From: Acanthopleura granulata
Lineage: Eukaryota > Mollusca > Polyplacophora > Chitonida > Chitonidae
DNA length: 64,000 nucleotides
Assembly: GCA_016165875.1 (NCBI GenBank)
Contig: JABBOT010000017.1
Location: forward strand, 659,330-723,329
Direction of reading: 5' to 3'
In this document: piece after piece, positions 1 to 10,175 of the stretch
How the letters are laid out: each line of letters starts with the position of its first letter
How positions within the stretch are numbered: the stretch's first letter is position 1
The notes under the pieces: generated by a model
Told to the model about the DNA's origin: nothing
The model's input: the letters and a program-made list of their open reading frames with translations, nothing else
Database searches by the model: none
Made by a program: the position numbers and the translations under genes

Positions 1-959
1 TGTCAGTTTGAAGGTCAAGGTCAAGATCAAAATTGACTTCGTTTTCTGAATTGCTAACCTCCATATCCTATTGTGTCAAAGTCTGAGGTCAAGAGCGAAA
101 AAAGTTCACGACCCATTTTTCTTGCCCATGTTATTCTTATTCGAGAAAAATGGGTCGGAAATTTTTTTTGTCTCCGATTCGCCTCAAACTTTTACATAAA
201 GAATATTCAAGGTCGCAGACTATTTATTTATATATCTGATTGGTGTTTTACCCCGTACTCAAGAATACTTTACGCATGCGAGTGAAAAGTCCGGGGGAAA
301 TCCACGACCATGCGCAGGTAGCTGGTGAACGTTACCACGTAAGGCCAGAAAGAAAGCCGGCATGAGGTCGCAGATTATGAATCCGAGGTCAGGTTTTATT
401 TTGAAATCCACCTTAACCTCCAAGTCGGACACTGAAACTACGCCCTCATGTTAAGAGATACGACACCGACTGATGAAACGCCACATTTGTCCAAATTTTC
501 AAAGAATTCAAATTCTTAATATTTCCTAATTTGTGGGACATCAAACCACTGGAACCTGTGAAATTGGGAAAGGGGGAGAGATAAACAAAAATGTGGATTT
601 CAGAGCCAAATGATTGTTTTGTGAGCCTCAGCTGTGGTTAATGGAGGAAAATGCTTTATGGCTCTAATATTATGTTATTTGTAGAAAAGCGAAACCCTAC
701 GGGTACCACTGGAAAGAAGACACCCTAAGGTACATGTAACAAAAGCAATTAGTGGCGAAGGGCCTGTCTTTTGTAGTTCTTCATCTTTGATCCTGTGGCA
801 ATCGCGTAAATTACACGATGCGAGATACCGAAACAGACAGATGCATGGCCATATTGGACTAAATTTTCACAAAACTGTAATTTTGAAAATTTCCTAATTT
901 TTCGAATGTCATTCCTATTGCATCGTGTGAAATTTGGTGGTAAAATATCCAGAAGTGTG
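1..959. other. Repeat-rich flank without a recognisable gene
   Basis: No coding exon is convincing here. Two related AT-rich segments (about 480-570 and 830-960) share blocks such as TTTCCTAATTT and TGTGAAATT, so they look like old copies of one dispersed repeat. Apart from the SINE fragment at 225-375, nothing else can be assigned. Confidence 0.5.
225..375 (-). repeat. SINE family 1 fragment
   Basis: Antisense copy of the commonest dispersed repeat in the window. Read on the plus strand it runs TTGGTGTTTTACCCCGTACTC, then AAGAATACTTTACGC, then GGGGGAAATCCACGACCATGCGCAGG. The complete reference copy is at 35738-36005. This one lacks the middle and the tRNA-like head. Confidence 0.75.
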
Positions 960-1436
960 AATTTTATACTGCAGTTAAGGGGTATATGAGCATAGCACTT
1001 ACATGGCTGTAGTAGACACAAACTGCAGTTGTAATGTGTATATACTATACTAGTATGTACATAGAGTATACAGTTCTGGACAGAAAAACAATTAAGGGGA
1101 ATAAGCATATAGTACAGGACTGCAGGGGACCCTGAGTTTAGTTGTGGGGTATATGCAAATAGTAAATGGCTCTAGTGGACATAATATGCAGTTACTGGGT
1201 AAATTAATATTGCACATGGCTTGAGTAAATGCAGAGTTCAGTTCCAGGTTACATGCGATGTAGGTGATGTGGTGGCCAAAGGGTGCAGTTATTAAATACA
1301 TAACGGTTGTAGCGAACACCATAGTTGTGCAGTTTTGACATACAGTATGCTACTTTATATTATGGGGCTGGCTGTAGTGAAAAGAGAGGGCAAATAAATG
1401 TACAATGCAGGGTTGTAGAGTACACAGAGTGAAGTT

Positions 1437-1650
1437 ATGTTCATTTATTCATTTCATTGGGGTTTTACGACGAATTCAAAAATACTTCACTTAAATGCGA
1501 CGGCCGCCAACATTACGTTAGGAGGAAATCGAGCAAAGTCGGGGGAAAACCGACGACCATATGGAGGTCGCTGTCAGATTTTCCACGTACGGTCGGAGAG
1601 GAGGCCTGCTTGAGCTGAACTTGAACACATAGCGACCGCATTGACAGAAA
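1437..1650 (-). repeat. SINE family 1 copy
   Basis: Plus-strand reading shows the antisense order of the family: GGGGTTTTACGACGAATTC, ACTTCACTTAAATGCGACGG, GGAGGAAATCGAGCAAAG, then CACGTACGGTCGGAGAGGAGG and TTGAACACATAGCGACCGCA. It lies inside the 0.96-4.08 kb minisatellite. Confidence 0.85.
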
Positions 1651-1734
1651 TAAATTAAGAGGAATAAACATATGGTACATGACTAGCAGACAGATTGCAC
1701 TCATAGAGTGTATGCATATAGCACATGATGGTCG

Positions 1735-1910
1735 GTTCACGCTGGCTTCATCTCCGGCCGTACATGGCAAGGTCCGCCAGAAACCTGCTGATAGTTCTGG
1801 GTTTCCCTCGGGCTCTTCCAGGTTTCCGTCCACCATAATGCTAGCCGTCGTCGTATGAGTGAAATATTCTTGAGTGCAGCGTAAAATACCAATCAAAGAA
1901 ATAAATACAT
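1735..1910 (+). repeat. SINE family 1 copy, opposite orientation
   Basis: Sense-oriented body: GCTGGCTTCATCTCCGGCCG, then TTTCCGTCCACCATAATGCT, then GTGAAATATTCTTGAGTGC, ending in an AAATAAATA-type tail. With the antisense copy at 1437-1650 it forms a loose inverted pair about 85 bp apart. Confidence 0.85.
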
Positions 1911-2107
1911 ATAGTTTCACCACAACACCGTTGTACAGTTTTAGGTATGTTCACACAGGGTTCACTTGCAGGGTATATACATACATTGCATGGCTGTAGA
2001 GGACACGGAATGCAGTTAGCAGGTACATTCATGTACATGTACATGTATATGCAGTACATGTCGTCGTAGTAGACAGAATGAATGAAATGAAGGGGTATCA
2101 TTTTATT

Positions 2108-2192
2108 TATTGAACTCACAGCCACCGCATCGGTGAGAGGCACGGCGTCATAACGCCTCGCTGGCTCGCTAATCCCCTCGGCCAAGGAGGTA
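2108..2192 (-). repeat. SINE family 1 head fragment
   Basis: Antisense copy of the tRNA-like head only: GAACTCACAGCCACCGCATC, then GGTGAGAGGCACGGCGTCAT, ending near GGCCAAGGAGG. It is the complement of the CCTCCGTGGCTCAG start of the reference copy at 35738. Confidence 0.65.
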
Positions 2193-2334
2193 CCCTGAAG
2201 AGGTATTACCATACATGTATAAAGACATGCAGTTCTGGGGTGTATATCTAAACCACATGATCGTAGTGTACCTAGAGTGCAGTTATTGGATATATTACGC
2301 ATTTTACATGGTTGTGGCAGACAGAAAATATTTA

Positions 2335-2700
2335 GAGAGTGAATGCTTGGGATTTAACGTAGTACTTAGCAATGTTTCAGTCAGTTGACGACGATTAGTC
2401 CATTTGGTGTGTGCATACAGTATGCCTTCTTGTGGCAGAGCGAGTCTAAGGCGCAAAAGTGCTGCCGTCATTGGAACATCATACCTGAAGACACCAGACA
2501 TGACACCCCACTCAGTCACATTATACTGACGCCGGGTCGACCAGTCCTGTTTCCTTGTCCTAACCTCTCAAAGCTGAACTCCAAGCGAGGCAACAATGAG
2601 TGACATTTTTGAAGTTTTTAGTATGACCCGAGCTTGGCTTGAGAGTGGATCTCCCCACCTCGAAGCTGACGCTCTAACCACTAGAGCATCGAGACAGTCT
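2335..2700 (-). repeat. SINE family 2 copy with tRNA-like head
   Basis: Matches 4383-4735 over its length: shared blocks TTCTTGTGGCAG, CATGACACCCCAC, CAGTCACA, CTGTTTCCTTG and GTATGAC in the same order. On the minus strand the right end begins like a tRNA 5' half: GATGCTCTAGTGGTTAGAGC, an A-box-like stretch, followed by a degenerate B-box region. It looks like a tRNA-derived SINE, not a functional tRNA, because no acceptor-stem pairing is evident. Confidence 0.7.
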
Positions 2701-3175
2701 CAGTAAACACTGAGGGGAGAAATGTATAGTGTAGGGCAAGAAGTGCAGTTATGGGGTATATGCACGTAGCACATGGCTGCAATACACCATATGGCTCTAT
2801 TGCACAAGTATGGTATGGTATTGCACAAGTATGGTATGAGTTCAGGTATGGTAATATATATATAGTGCATAGTTGTAGCGGGCACACAGTGGATTTATCG
2901 GGTATATGCATACACATATAGTACATGGCTGTCGCGGTACACAGTAAATTTGTGGATCATGAACATGTAGTACATGGCTCTAGTTGACACAGAATGTAGT
3001 TATGGTGTATATGCAAATCGCTCATGGCTGTAATAATACAAAGTTCAGTTACAGCCTGTATGCATATAATATGGCTCTTGTGTGCCCAGCAAGTGTTTAG
3101 GGTATTAACATAGTGTAGATGGATTGTACACTAAACAAAGCGCAGTTAAGTGGTATGTACATACACAACATGGAT

Positions 3176-3390
3176 GTATTTATTTATTTATTTGGTTGGT
3201 GTTTTACGCCGTACTCAAAAAAATTTCATTTGAATACGACGGCGACCAGCATTACGGTAGGAGGGAACCGGGCAAAGCCGGGAGAAAACCCACGACCATC
3301 AACAGGTCGCTGTCAGACCTTCCACGTACGATGGGAGAGGAAGCCAGCATGAACTGGTCTTGAACTCATAGCGGCCGCATTGACCTAATC
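3176..3390 (-). repeat. SINE family 1 copy
   Basis: Well-preserved antisense copy. It starts with a TTATTTATTTATT tail complement and GGTTGGTGTTTTACGCCGTA, runs through GGGAGAAAACCCACGACCAT, and ends in the body near AACTCATAGCGGCCGCATTG. The head is missing. Confidence 0.88.
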
Positions 3391-4382
3391 AAATTAAGGG
3401 GTATAAACATATAGTACATGACTAGCACACAAAGAGTGCGTAACATTGCTGTGGTACATACAGTAAATTTGTTGGGTTTAAAACAGTGAGTACTAGAATG
3501 GAGTGGACTGTGGGCTATAAACATATAATACATTACCTTAGTTGAAGTTAGGTACACATACACTGAGTGCGTGGTGGTAGTGCCTGTATGGGGTATATTA
3601 TACATTACATGGTTGTAGTGGACACGCAATACAGTTGTGGGGTATGTGGGTGTGGTACATATCTGTAGTAGATACAGAGTGCAGTTATGGGGGTATATGA
3701 GTGTGGTACATGTCTGTAGTTGATACAGTATGCAGTTATTTGGGTATATACATACATTACATGGTTGTACTGGGCAGAGAGCAGTTATGGGGTATGTGCG
3801 TACACATGTGGTACATGGCTGTAGATTGTATTTATTGGGTATATGTGTAGTACATGACTGTATAGGACACAGAGTGCGGTTAGGGGAATTACACATATTA
3901 TACGTGATTGTAGTGGTCAGGATAAAACTTAGACACATAAACACCTGGTATGTGACTGTGCAGGACACAAAGTGTAGTTATCAGACATATGCATGTAGCA
4001 TATAGTTGTTGTAGACACAATGTGCAGTTACGGGATATATATATAGTACACGGTTGTAGTAGACACAGTGTGCAGTTGTTATTACATTTCGTATGAAGGA
4101 GGGAGTTTTCCGATAGGAAAGCTTACTAACTGGCCCGAAAATTCATTGAATGCTGAGACGAGACCGATATAAAATGTCTGCTTATCTTTGATAGGTGTAC
4201 ATGTGAATTACAGATGTGGAGTTTTTACAAATTTAAAAATTTTGTTGAAGTATGTGGTATTTGGAGTTATACTTTCATTACACGCGAAACGAAATGCCAG
4301 GTGTATTTGCTAAACTCATACATGGGATTTATGTGAGAATTAAAATGTGGGTTACTTGGTAATATTTCCTCACATAGTACAC

Positions 4383-4735
4383 TTGAATTAGTCAGTGAAT
4401 GAGCACTTGGAGTTAAACGTCTTAGTTAAAAATGTTTGAGTCATATAACGACGTGTAGTCCTTCTGGTGTGTGCAAAATAGTATGTCTTCTTGTGGCAGG
4501 GCGTGCCTAAGAAACCAGGCATGACACCCCACCCAGTCACACCAGTCATTACACTGACATCGGGTTGACCAATCCTGTTTCCTTGCTCTAAGCTCTAAAT
4601 GCTGAGTGCCAAGCGATGTAACGACAAGTAGCATTTCTTTGAAGTCTTTGGTATGACACGATTCTGGCTTGAAACTGAGTCTTCCAACCTCAAAGTGGAA
4701 TCTCTAACCACTACAACACCAAGGCGGTTACATTT
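4383..4735 (-). repeat. SINE family 2 copy
   Basis: Second copy of the repeat at 2335-2700, with the same block order and orientation. The tRNA-like end on the minus strand reads GGTGTTGTAGTGGTTAGAGA. Divergence between the two copies is high, which suggests old insertions. Confidence 0.65.
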
Positions 4736-5094
4736 GAATTATGAATGCAGAGCATGTGCGCTCATTGTATCTGTAGCCTGTAGCCAGGACCTTCATGCGA
4801 CGGCAAATCTAGGCTATATTTGCTGTTACACTTATGAACGTATAATGTACATTCGTATCAATCCTGGATTGTCCCTTCAAGCTATTTTCCTTTTATTTGA
4901 CTACGCAAAATTTGGAGTAATTCTAAACCGGTTACGTCTAATAAATATTTTTCCTACATGCAACTCTGCTTCAGTCATGTCGCTCCGATGTCATTAGAAA
5001 CTTCCGATTGCTCACTCTATTCTCTACCGTTAATAACTGTATGCATTTTTCTAAATGAGGCTGGTCTGTGGAAATTTGATTTTGTGCTTCACGT

Positions 5095-5240
5095 TTATTT
5101 ATTTATTTATTTACTTATTTGATTGGTGTTTTACGCCGTACTCAACAATATCTCAATTATGTCAAGGCGGCCAGCATTATGATGGGAGGAAACAGGGCGA
5201 AACCAGGGAAAAACCCGCGACCATTGGTAGGTTAATTTAC
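5095..5240 (-). repeat. SINE family 1 fragment
   Basis: Antisense fragment with an intact (TTTA)n tail complement, then GATTGGTGTTTTACGCCGTA, ATGATGGGAGGAAACAGGGC and CCGCGACCATTGGTAGG, where it stops. Confidence 0.85.
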
Positions 5241-5754
5241 ATATTGTTGTACCGGTCGGTGGCCTGAATTGTTATTTGAATACATCGGTTAATATGGTGC
5301 TAGAAAACGTGTAAATTCCTGGTACTTAAGAATTCACATGATCAGTTAAAGAAACACACTGAGATAAAGTGATAGGGGGCTATATTTCACCAGTTACGCC
5401 TGAACAATTGACCGTCGTCGTCACTGCTGTGGTATTATTCTATATGGGATAGCCTTTTATGTTATGTTACACCTACAGATCTAGTATATGTGTTCAAGGC
5501 ACAGTTATAGGCTGTATATGAGGCTATAATTATAGGGTATATAAGGAACTCACAAACTAGGCACATGCGTTGACTAACACCTAATACATCCCGTATCTGC
5601 GCTCTGTCGGATACTTGGCCTAGGGGAGGTAACGGAGTAAAGTACTATATTTATTTCGATGTGAAATCCAATTTTTTATTCAATGGGCATGGTGAACGAG
5701 GGTGACCTGTGGTTTTTTTTTTTAAGCCCCACGCAGAAGTAGACGACGGATGCA
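5241..5754. other. No feature seen
   Basis: AT-rich sequence with many stops in all frames. No repeat from this window is recognised. A run of T at about 5713-5723 precedes the coding-like stretch that follows. Confidence 0.4.
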
Positions 5755-5971
5755 CAGCCTGTACCTAAGAAGGCCAAAATTGTCCGATCTGGCAAGAAGT
5801 TTACGCCAAGGATTTACAACATTGACGTGACCAAGGCGTTTCGCATTCAAGTTATGGGGGACAGATTACCTTTTTCCAGTATTTCGACCGTCCCTTCCAG
5901 AAGCAAATCACCATCGTAGCGGATGCCTGGAAGGCAAGACCTATGAAGGGCAAGCTCGCCGAATGATGGCC
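5755..5971 (+). pseudogene. Coding-like fragment with a frameshift, unknown protein
   Basis: From 5761 one frame reads without stops through VPKKAKIVRSGKKF and NIDVTKAFRIQVMG. Near 5860 a second frame takes over: FFQYFDRPFQKQ, then ADAWKARPMKGKLAE and a TGA. The two halves look like one basic protein segment joined across a +1 shift. Base composition is more balanced than in the flanks. I do not recognise the family. It may be a processed or mobile-element-derived remnant, or chance. Confidence 0.25.
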
Positions 5972-6775
5972 GTCCCTATAGGTATAAAAACACTAAAAAA
6001 TCTCCTTACTATTTATGTAGTAACTTCACAAAGAACACCCACCTAGAACCGTATTCCCTAATTTTTGTTGACCCAAATGACACATAATGTCAAACAGCTA
6101 GATACCTGGCGTACAACATATCCAAATATCATCAGGGGTTGACCATCCCTTTCTCAAAATAAATCACCTGGAATGCAGGTATTAGCGTGTAAGCCTTTCG
6201 TCAGGCGTGGAAAAGTTTGTCAGTGTTACGCACCCCGTCTTTAAAATATTGTATCATATTTTTTATTTGTGTTCGCGCTAACCGGGTCAGTGTCTGACCT
6301 AGGCATTTCTCCAAGGTGTATGTATTAGCCTACATTGGAATTCAGTCGCGCGTTCTCGAAGCTTCTGTGTTCATGAGTTTTCATTCTGGAAAGATATACT
6401 TGTAATACCGGGCTTGTGGATGCATGCATATTGCCGTGGTAAAACCGATTGGAGGCTTAAATAGGAATCACTTAATTATATGTGCACGACCCTCACCACT
6501 CCCACTCTCCTCTTCCACAAGCTTTCTTGGGACGAGGCGGGATATATAGCCATGACATTTGCGAGGTATCAGTTGTTCCGTAGGTGACATGGTTATTGTA
6601 TTTTGAACATTAATCGCAGCACAATTACGAAAGTGACAGGTCGCATTAAGTATAGGACACTTGTGATCCGTTAGTTGTTTTATTGGTAGACTCTGTGGTC
6701 GCCCGGTTTTCGTGCTCTCGTCCGCAATGACCCAGGCCCTATTCCCTAACGCAGTCGCTGTAAATTCAGTCCAGC
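5972..6775. other. No feature seen
   Basis: Unique-looking sequence with no plausible exon, RNA gene or recognised repeat. Short open frames on the minus strand have no recognisable content. Confidence 0.4.
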
Positions 6776-6950
6776 TCATGAAGGCCTCCTCCTCGGTCGC
6801 ACGTGGGAATGTCCTCTAGCGACTTGCGGATGGTCGTAGGTTTCTTTCGGGCTCTGTCCGGTTTCCTCCGAGTATAATTCTGGTCGCCATCGTATAATCG
6901 AAATATTCTGGGGTATGGTGTAAAACACAATTGAGATAAGTAAATTAAAC
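6776..6950 (+). repeat. SINE family 1 copy
   Basis: Sense copy: CTCCTCCTCGGTCGCACGTG, GACTTGCGGATGGTCGTAGG, GTCCGGTTTCCTCCGAGTAT, GAAATATTCTGGGGTATGG, and a decayed AAGTAAATTAAA tail. Confidence 0.85.
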
Positions 6951-7669
6951 ACATTTATTCTATGGTTCAGATGTCCATATTTCCACCCCACATGGCTGTG
7001 AATCATGTTTTCTGTAAGTTGTTTATATTGAGAAAACCCATCATGGAACTCCCTGATTACACATAATCTGTTTGGCGCATTTTGTTGTTGTAACAAATTG
7101 ATATCTGTCTATTTGTGTGCTTCTTTGAGTCTTCCTGTGCAATGGGTAAGTTTTCCACGAATCGCGCGGTTCTGAAAATCAATTTGAAGTGAAGCCTGAA
7201 GCTAACAGATTTCACTCAGCCTGTGAGACATTACCTGTTGGTACGTATGTTAATCTATAAAACCTTTGTCTGTACACCTTAGCGTCCAGTTGTACCCATG
7301 GATGAAAAGCAGGGACATTGATACTCAAGATCTTTGCATGTACCTCTGTCTGAATGTGAACAAAAGCTGATTTCAAAGGGTCGTGGAAAGGTTTGTGTAC
7401 CAGGTTAAACTCGTTGCAATTTGTTCTACCTGTTCTGCCTGTGGCCTTTTGCCCACATCGTACACGGATAGTGAGGAGGATAGAGCATCGTTTAAATTTT
7501 TTACGGACATTATTTGTATCTGTTGTTGTTGCTTTCCGCAGACATTCTGGGTTTATATCTTGATCTGTTATGTAGATCTGTATGTCTGTCTTTTGTTGTG
7601 GTCTTCCAACGACGTTTGAATCTGTCCTGTGGGCGTGGTGTATCTGTATGACCTCTGACCGTCGGGGAA

Positions 7670-7805
7670 CATTGCAGGTGTATCTATATATCTTGTGACC
7701 ATCTGTGGACATTGTGTATGTGTATGCCTTGTGACCGTCTGTGGACATTGTGTATCGTATGTCTTGTGATGGTATGTGGACATTGTGTATCTGCATCTTG
7801 TGTTT
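7670..7805. repeat. Short minisatellite, about 40-bp unit
   Basis: The block CTTGTGACCNTCTGTGGACA-TTGTGTAT recurs about four times (near 7695, 7730, 7765 and 7785), with a looser copy before them. It ends directly at a strong plus-strand splice acceptor (TTGTGTTTCAG, ending 7808). It explains much of the long minus-strand open frame in this stretch. Confidence 0.7.
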
Positions 7806-7808
7806 CAG

Positions 7809-7856
7809 AAAGCACAGCTGAACCAGACAACTCACCCAGGAGACCCAGACAAACAG
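7809..7856 (+). CDS. Candidate small exon of an unidentified gene
   Basis: A 48-bp segment lies between a pyrimidine-rich acceptor (CATCTTGTGTTTCAG) and a donor (CAG/GTAAAA). One frame reads KAQLNQTTHPGDPDKQ and another ESTAEPDNSPRRPRQT. Neither is recognised. The splice-site pair is the only support. It could join the candidate exons at 8764 and 9734 on the same strand. Confidence 0.25.
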
Positions 7857-8763
7857 GTAAAACAAGAAAAAGCCGACCTTTATCGTGCCATTGGTGTTTT
7901 TCTCCACCAAAAAGGAATTTGTGTGAGAAAAATAGCAAGCTTCCCATGCAAACACATTTTCTTACAGAACAAAAAAGACAAAAAATCTTATATTTTGATG
8001 TTGTTTTCAAAATATTTTTTGATCGTTTATTCATGGTATATTTATGTCTGACTTTACGATTAGACCTGAGACCATTTTGCTCGTTACGCCACATTCAGTG
8101 TTTAGGCATTAACCAGTCCTTCAACAAATAACCAAATACTTTAGGCAGATTTCCTTTGCGCCGTATCCCCAGACGGGTTCATCGAACAGGGCAACAAAAA
8201 CAGTTTTGAAAGTGCTCCTATTGTCCAGATAAATCCCAATATCTGGGTGTCGAAGAGACCTTTGTATGCCACTCAACAATAACGGACAAACTAAATCAAT
8301 AATGGCAGGTCCGATTTCCAAAAGCATACGTAAGCAAAAGCAAGTAAATGTAGAAGACAACGGAAGAGAGACTAACACCAGAGCTGCCATGACGGTGTAA
8401 TCGTTTGCAAATGGTCACAAATTTGGTGAAATCCGATATCTTTTGAATTTACCTTTGTCAGGGGTATTATTGTAATGTTCATGGAAATGCTTGATTAAAC
8501 AATGGTTTTGGAGGGCGTGCAAGTTGTCACTCCTTTGAACAAAATCCTAATGTAATCTGACACGGGATTGGATTTCACCGGTAACGGTGACTATTTGCCA
8601 CCAGTCAAACTGTCGTCGCTGCTCTGGTTTTACCTTTTATGCTGTAGGCTCCTACATTTAATCTAACAACTCCTGTAACTTAATTTAAATCTTATATACT
8701 AGTACCCGAATCAACAAAAAAGGGCATCGGTTTTCGGCCACACCTGATTGGACGATTGAGGCG

Positions 8764-8880
8764 TTGACAGCGGCCATCTGCGCGAGACGATGTCAGGATC
8801 GCAACTCCACCTGTCGGCTCTTTAACTATAACCACTTCACTAAGCAGTGCCTCGCCTATGCTGTCAGTCATGATTTTCTA
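8764..8880 (+). CDS. Candidate exon with PAN/apple-like cysteine pattern
   Basis: The open frame reads ICARRCQDRNSTCRLFNYN and then KQCLAY. The spacing C-x3-C-x6-C-x(about 10)-C with an FNY motif after the third cysteine is typical of PAN/apple modules in secreted or membrane proteins of invertebrates. The frame extends upstream through DWTIEAL without a stop. No clear acceptor is visible, and a possible donor (GCT/GTCAGT) follows at about 8859. Membership in the same gene as 7809 and 9734 is inference. Confidence 0.35.
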
Positions 8881-9094
8881 TTGATGATGGAGTCCTTCGA
8901 TTACCTTAGTGTCTTACCATATGCAGAAGGAAAGCTATCACATCTATACGCATGAAGAACGGATCACTTTTCTTTTCGTTTATTGCTTTTTCATTGTCGC
9001 CACGCTTCATACAGCGTTCAGGTACAATTGATTACACTAAACACAAAATGAGGTTAATTTAGAATATGGCTTTTATTTTAAATTTCCACGGTCC

Positions 9095-9190
9095 CCGCCG
9101 CCCCCCCCCCCCCACCATAATGGTGGTCGCCGTCGTGTAAGAAAAATTCTTGAGTACGGCGTAAAACACCAATCAAAAATTAATAAAAAA
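9095..9190 (+). repeat. SINE family 1 3' fragment
   Basis: Starts in a C homopolymer, then CACCATAATGGTGGTCGCC, TTCTTGAGTACGGCGTAAAA and CACCAATCAAAAATTAAT with a decayed A-rich tail. Confidence 0.8.
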
Positions 9191-9369
9191 AAATTTAAAA
9201 TTTTCGTGTAGATAATTTTTATTGTTTTACAAATGCTTTGAACGTAATTATATGTGTACAAGAAAAAAAATCCCGCTATATAAGTGTGATTAATTTTGCC
9301 TTGATCCCGACGACCAGCATTTCAAAAACAAACATGATTCCGCGACGAGTCGTAGACCGGCGATTTTGG

Positions 9370-9600
9370 AATTTCATCATCTTAACAAGCGAGTTAAGGT
9401 TGAGGTGCTTCCCTTTGAGTCGTCGTGACGGTCAAGGCCGATTTAATAAGGTACTTGCCTTTGAATCGTCATGAACGGATCAAGGTCGAGGGGATAAGGT
9501 GCTTGTCGTTCAATTGTCACGAACAGATCTATCCCGATTGCTTAAGGTGCTGTCCTTCCAATCGTGATGAACGGATCAAGCCCGACTGGTTCATTTTTTT
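9370..9600. repeat. Minisatellite, about 54-bp unit, four copies
   Basis: Four imperfect copies share the blocks AAGGTGCTTG/TCC, TTCAATCGTCATGAACGGAT and CAAGNCCGA. The unit is close to a multiple of three, so a plus-strand frame stays open across it. I regard that frame as a shadow of the repeat. Confidence 0.7.
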
Positions 9601-9733
9601 CCCCTTTCAATCGCTAGGTCATCAAAGACTTGAGTTCAATCCCTGCTTCGTACTGTCAATTTTCCAGAGTTCCCTGTCAATTATCGTCACGCCCTGGTTG
9701 ACAAGCTGTGTGTAACTGTGCCTTCGTCCACAG

Positions 9734-9873
9734 ACCAATCTACTGGGTCAACATGCAGACCGCTGACACCAGATCAATGGAACAAAGGTCAATACTTGCT
9801 GGCGCCACCGCCTTTGTCAGAATGTTTTCCAGCACCTGGCGGAGTGCTGCCTGGGTATATCCAGTATATCATA
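9734..9873 (+). CDS. Candidate exon of an unidentified gene
   Basis: A 140-bp segment has an acceptor CTTCGTCCACAG and a donor ATA/GTAAGG. The phase-2 frame is open throughout and reads TCRPLTPDQWNKGQYLLAPP, then SECFPAPGGVLPGYIQYI. The proline- and cysteine-rich content could be extracellular. The family is not recognised. It lies about 0.85 kb after the PAN-like exon on the same strand. Confidence 0.3.
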
Positions 9874-10007
9874 GTAAGGGAAACGTCAAAATAAACTTTC
9901 AGACCGTCAGCCGCTAAAACAACATCACAAATCACTTCTCCACTGACATATTTTAATTAGAAAAGTGATAAGCTCTGCTTTAGACGGATTAATGAAGTGC
10001 TTTTGTG

Positions 10008-10175
10008 TCTCCCGTACGTGGAAAGGTCTGCCAGCAACCTGCGGATGGTCGTGGGTTTCCCCCAGGCTCTTCCCGGTTTCCTCCCACCATAATGCTAGCC
10101 GGCGTCGTATAAGTGAAATATTCTTGAGTACAGCGTAAAACAATTAGATAAGTAAATAAATAAATAAATAAAGTT
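10008..10175 (+). repeat. SINE family 1 copy with intact tail
   Basis: Sense copy: CCCGTACGTGGAAAGGTCTG, CAACCTGCGGATGGTCGTGG, CTTCCCGGTTTCCTCCCACC, GTGAAATATTCTTGAGTACA, ending in (AAAT)n. Confidence 0.9.

Larger units (their letters stand above)
960..4080. repeat. Large degenerate minisatellite, about 50-bp unit, interrupted by SINEs
   Basis: A loosely conserved unit of roughly 50 bp recurs through the interval. Its core blocks are GGGGTATATGCATATAGTAC, ATGGCTGTAGTGGACAC and AGAGTGCAGTTA. Copies drift by substitution and small indels. The array is broken by SINE family 1 copies (1437-1650, 1735-1910, 2108-2192, 3176-3390) and a SINE family 2 copy (2335-2700). The short reading frames across it, on both strands, are shadows of the repeat. 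Confidence 0.85.

Noticed and set aside
2640..2700. A tRNA gene on the minus strand
   Set aside because: Only an A-box-like 5' half with an anticodon-arm-like region. There is no full cloverleaf, and the same sequence recurs at 4735 as the head of SINE family 2.
7212..7955. A 247-codon minus-strand open frame
   Set aside because: A large part is the 7670-7805 minisatellite read in reverse, and the rest has no recognisable domain or splice logic.
8121..8390. An 89-codon minus-strand frame with an ATG and a hydrophobic N-terminal stretch
   Set aside because: No recognisable family, no splice context and no supporting neighbour. Length is within chance expectation.
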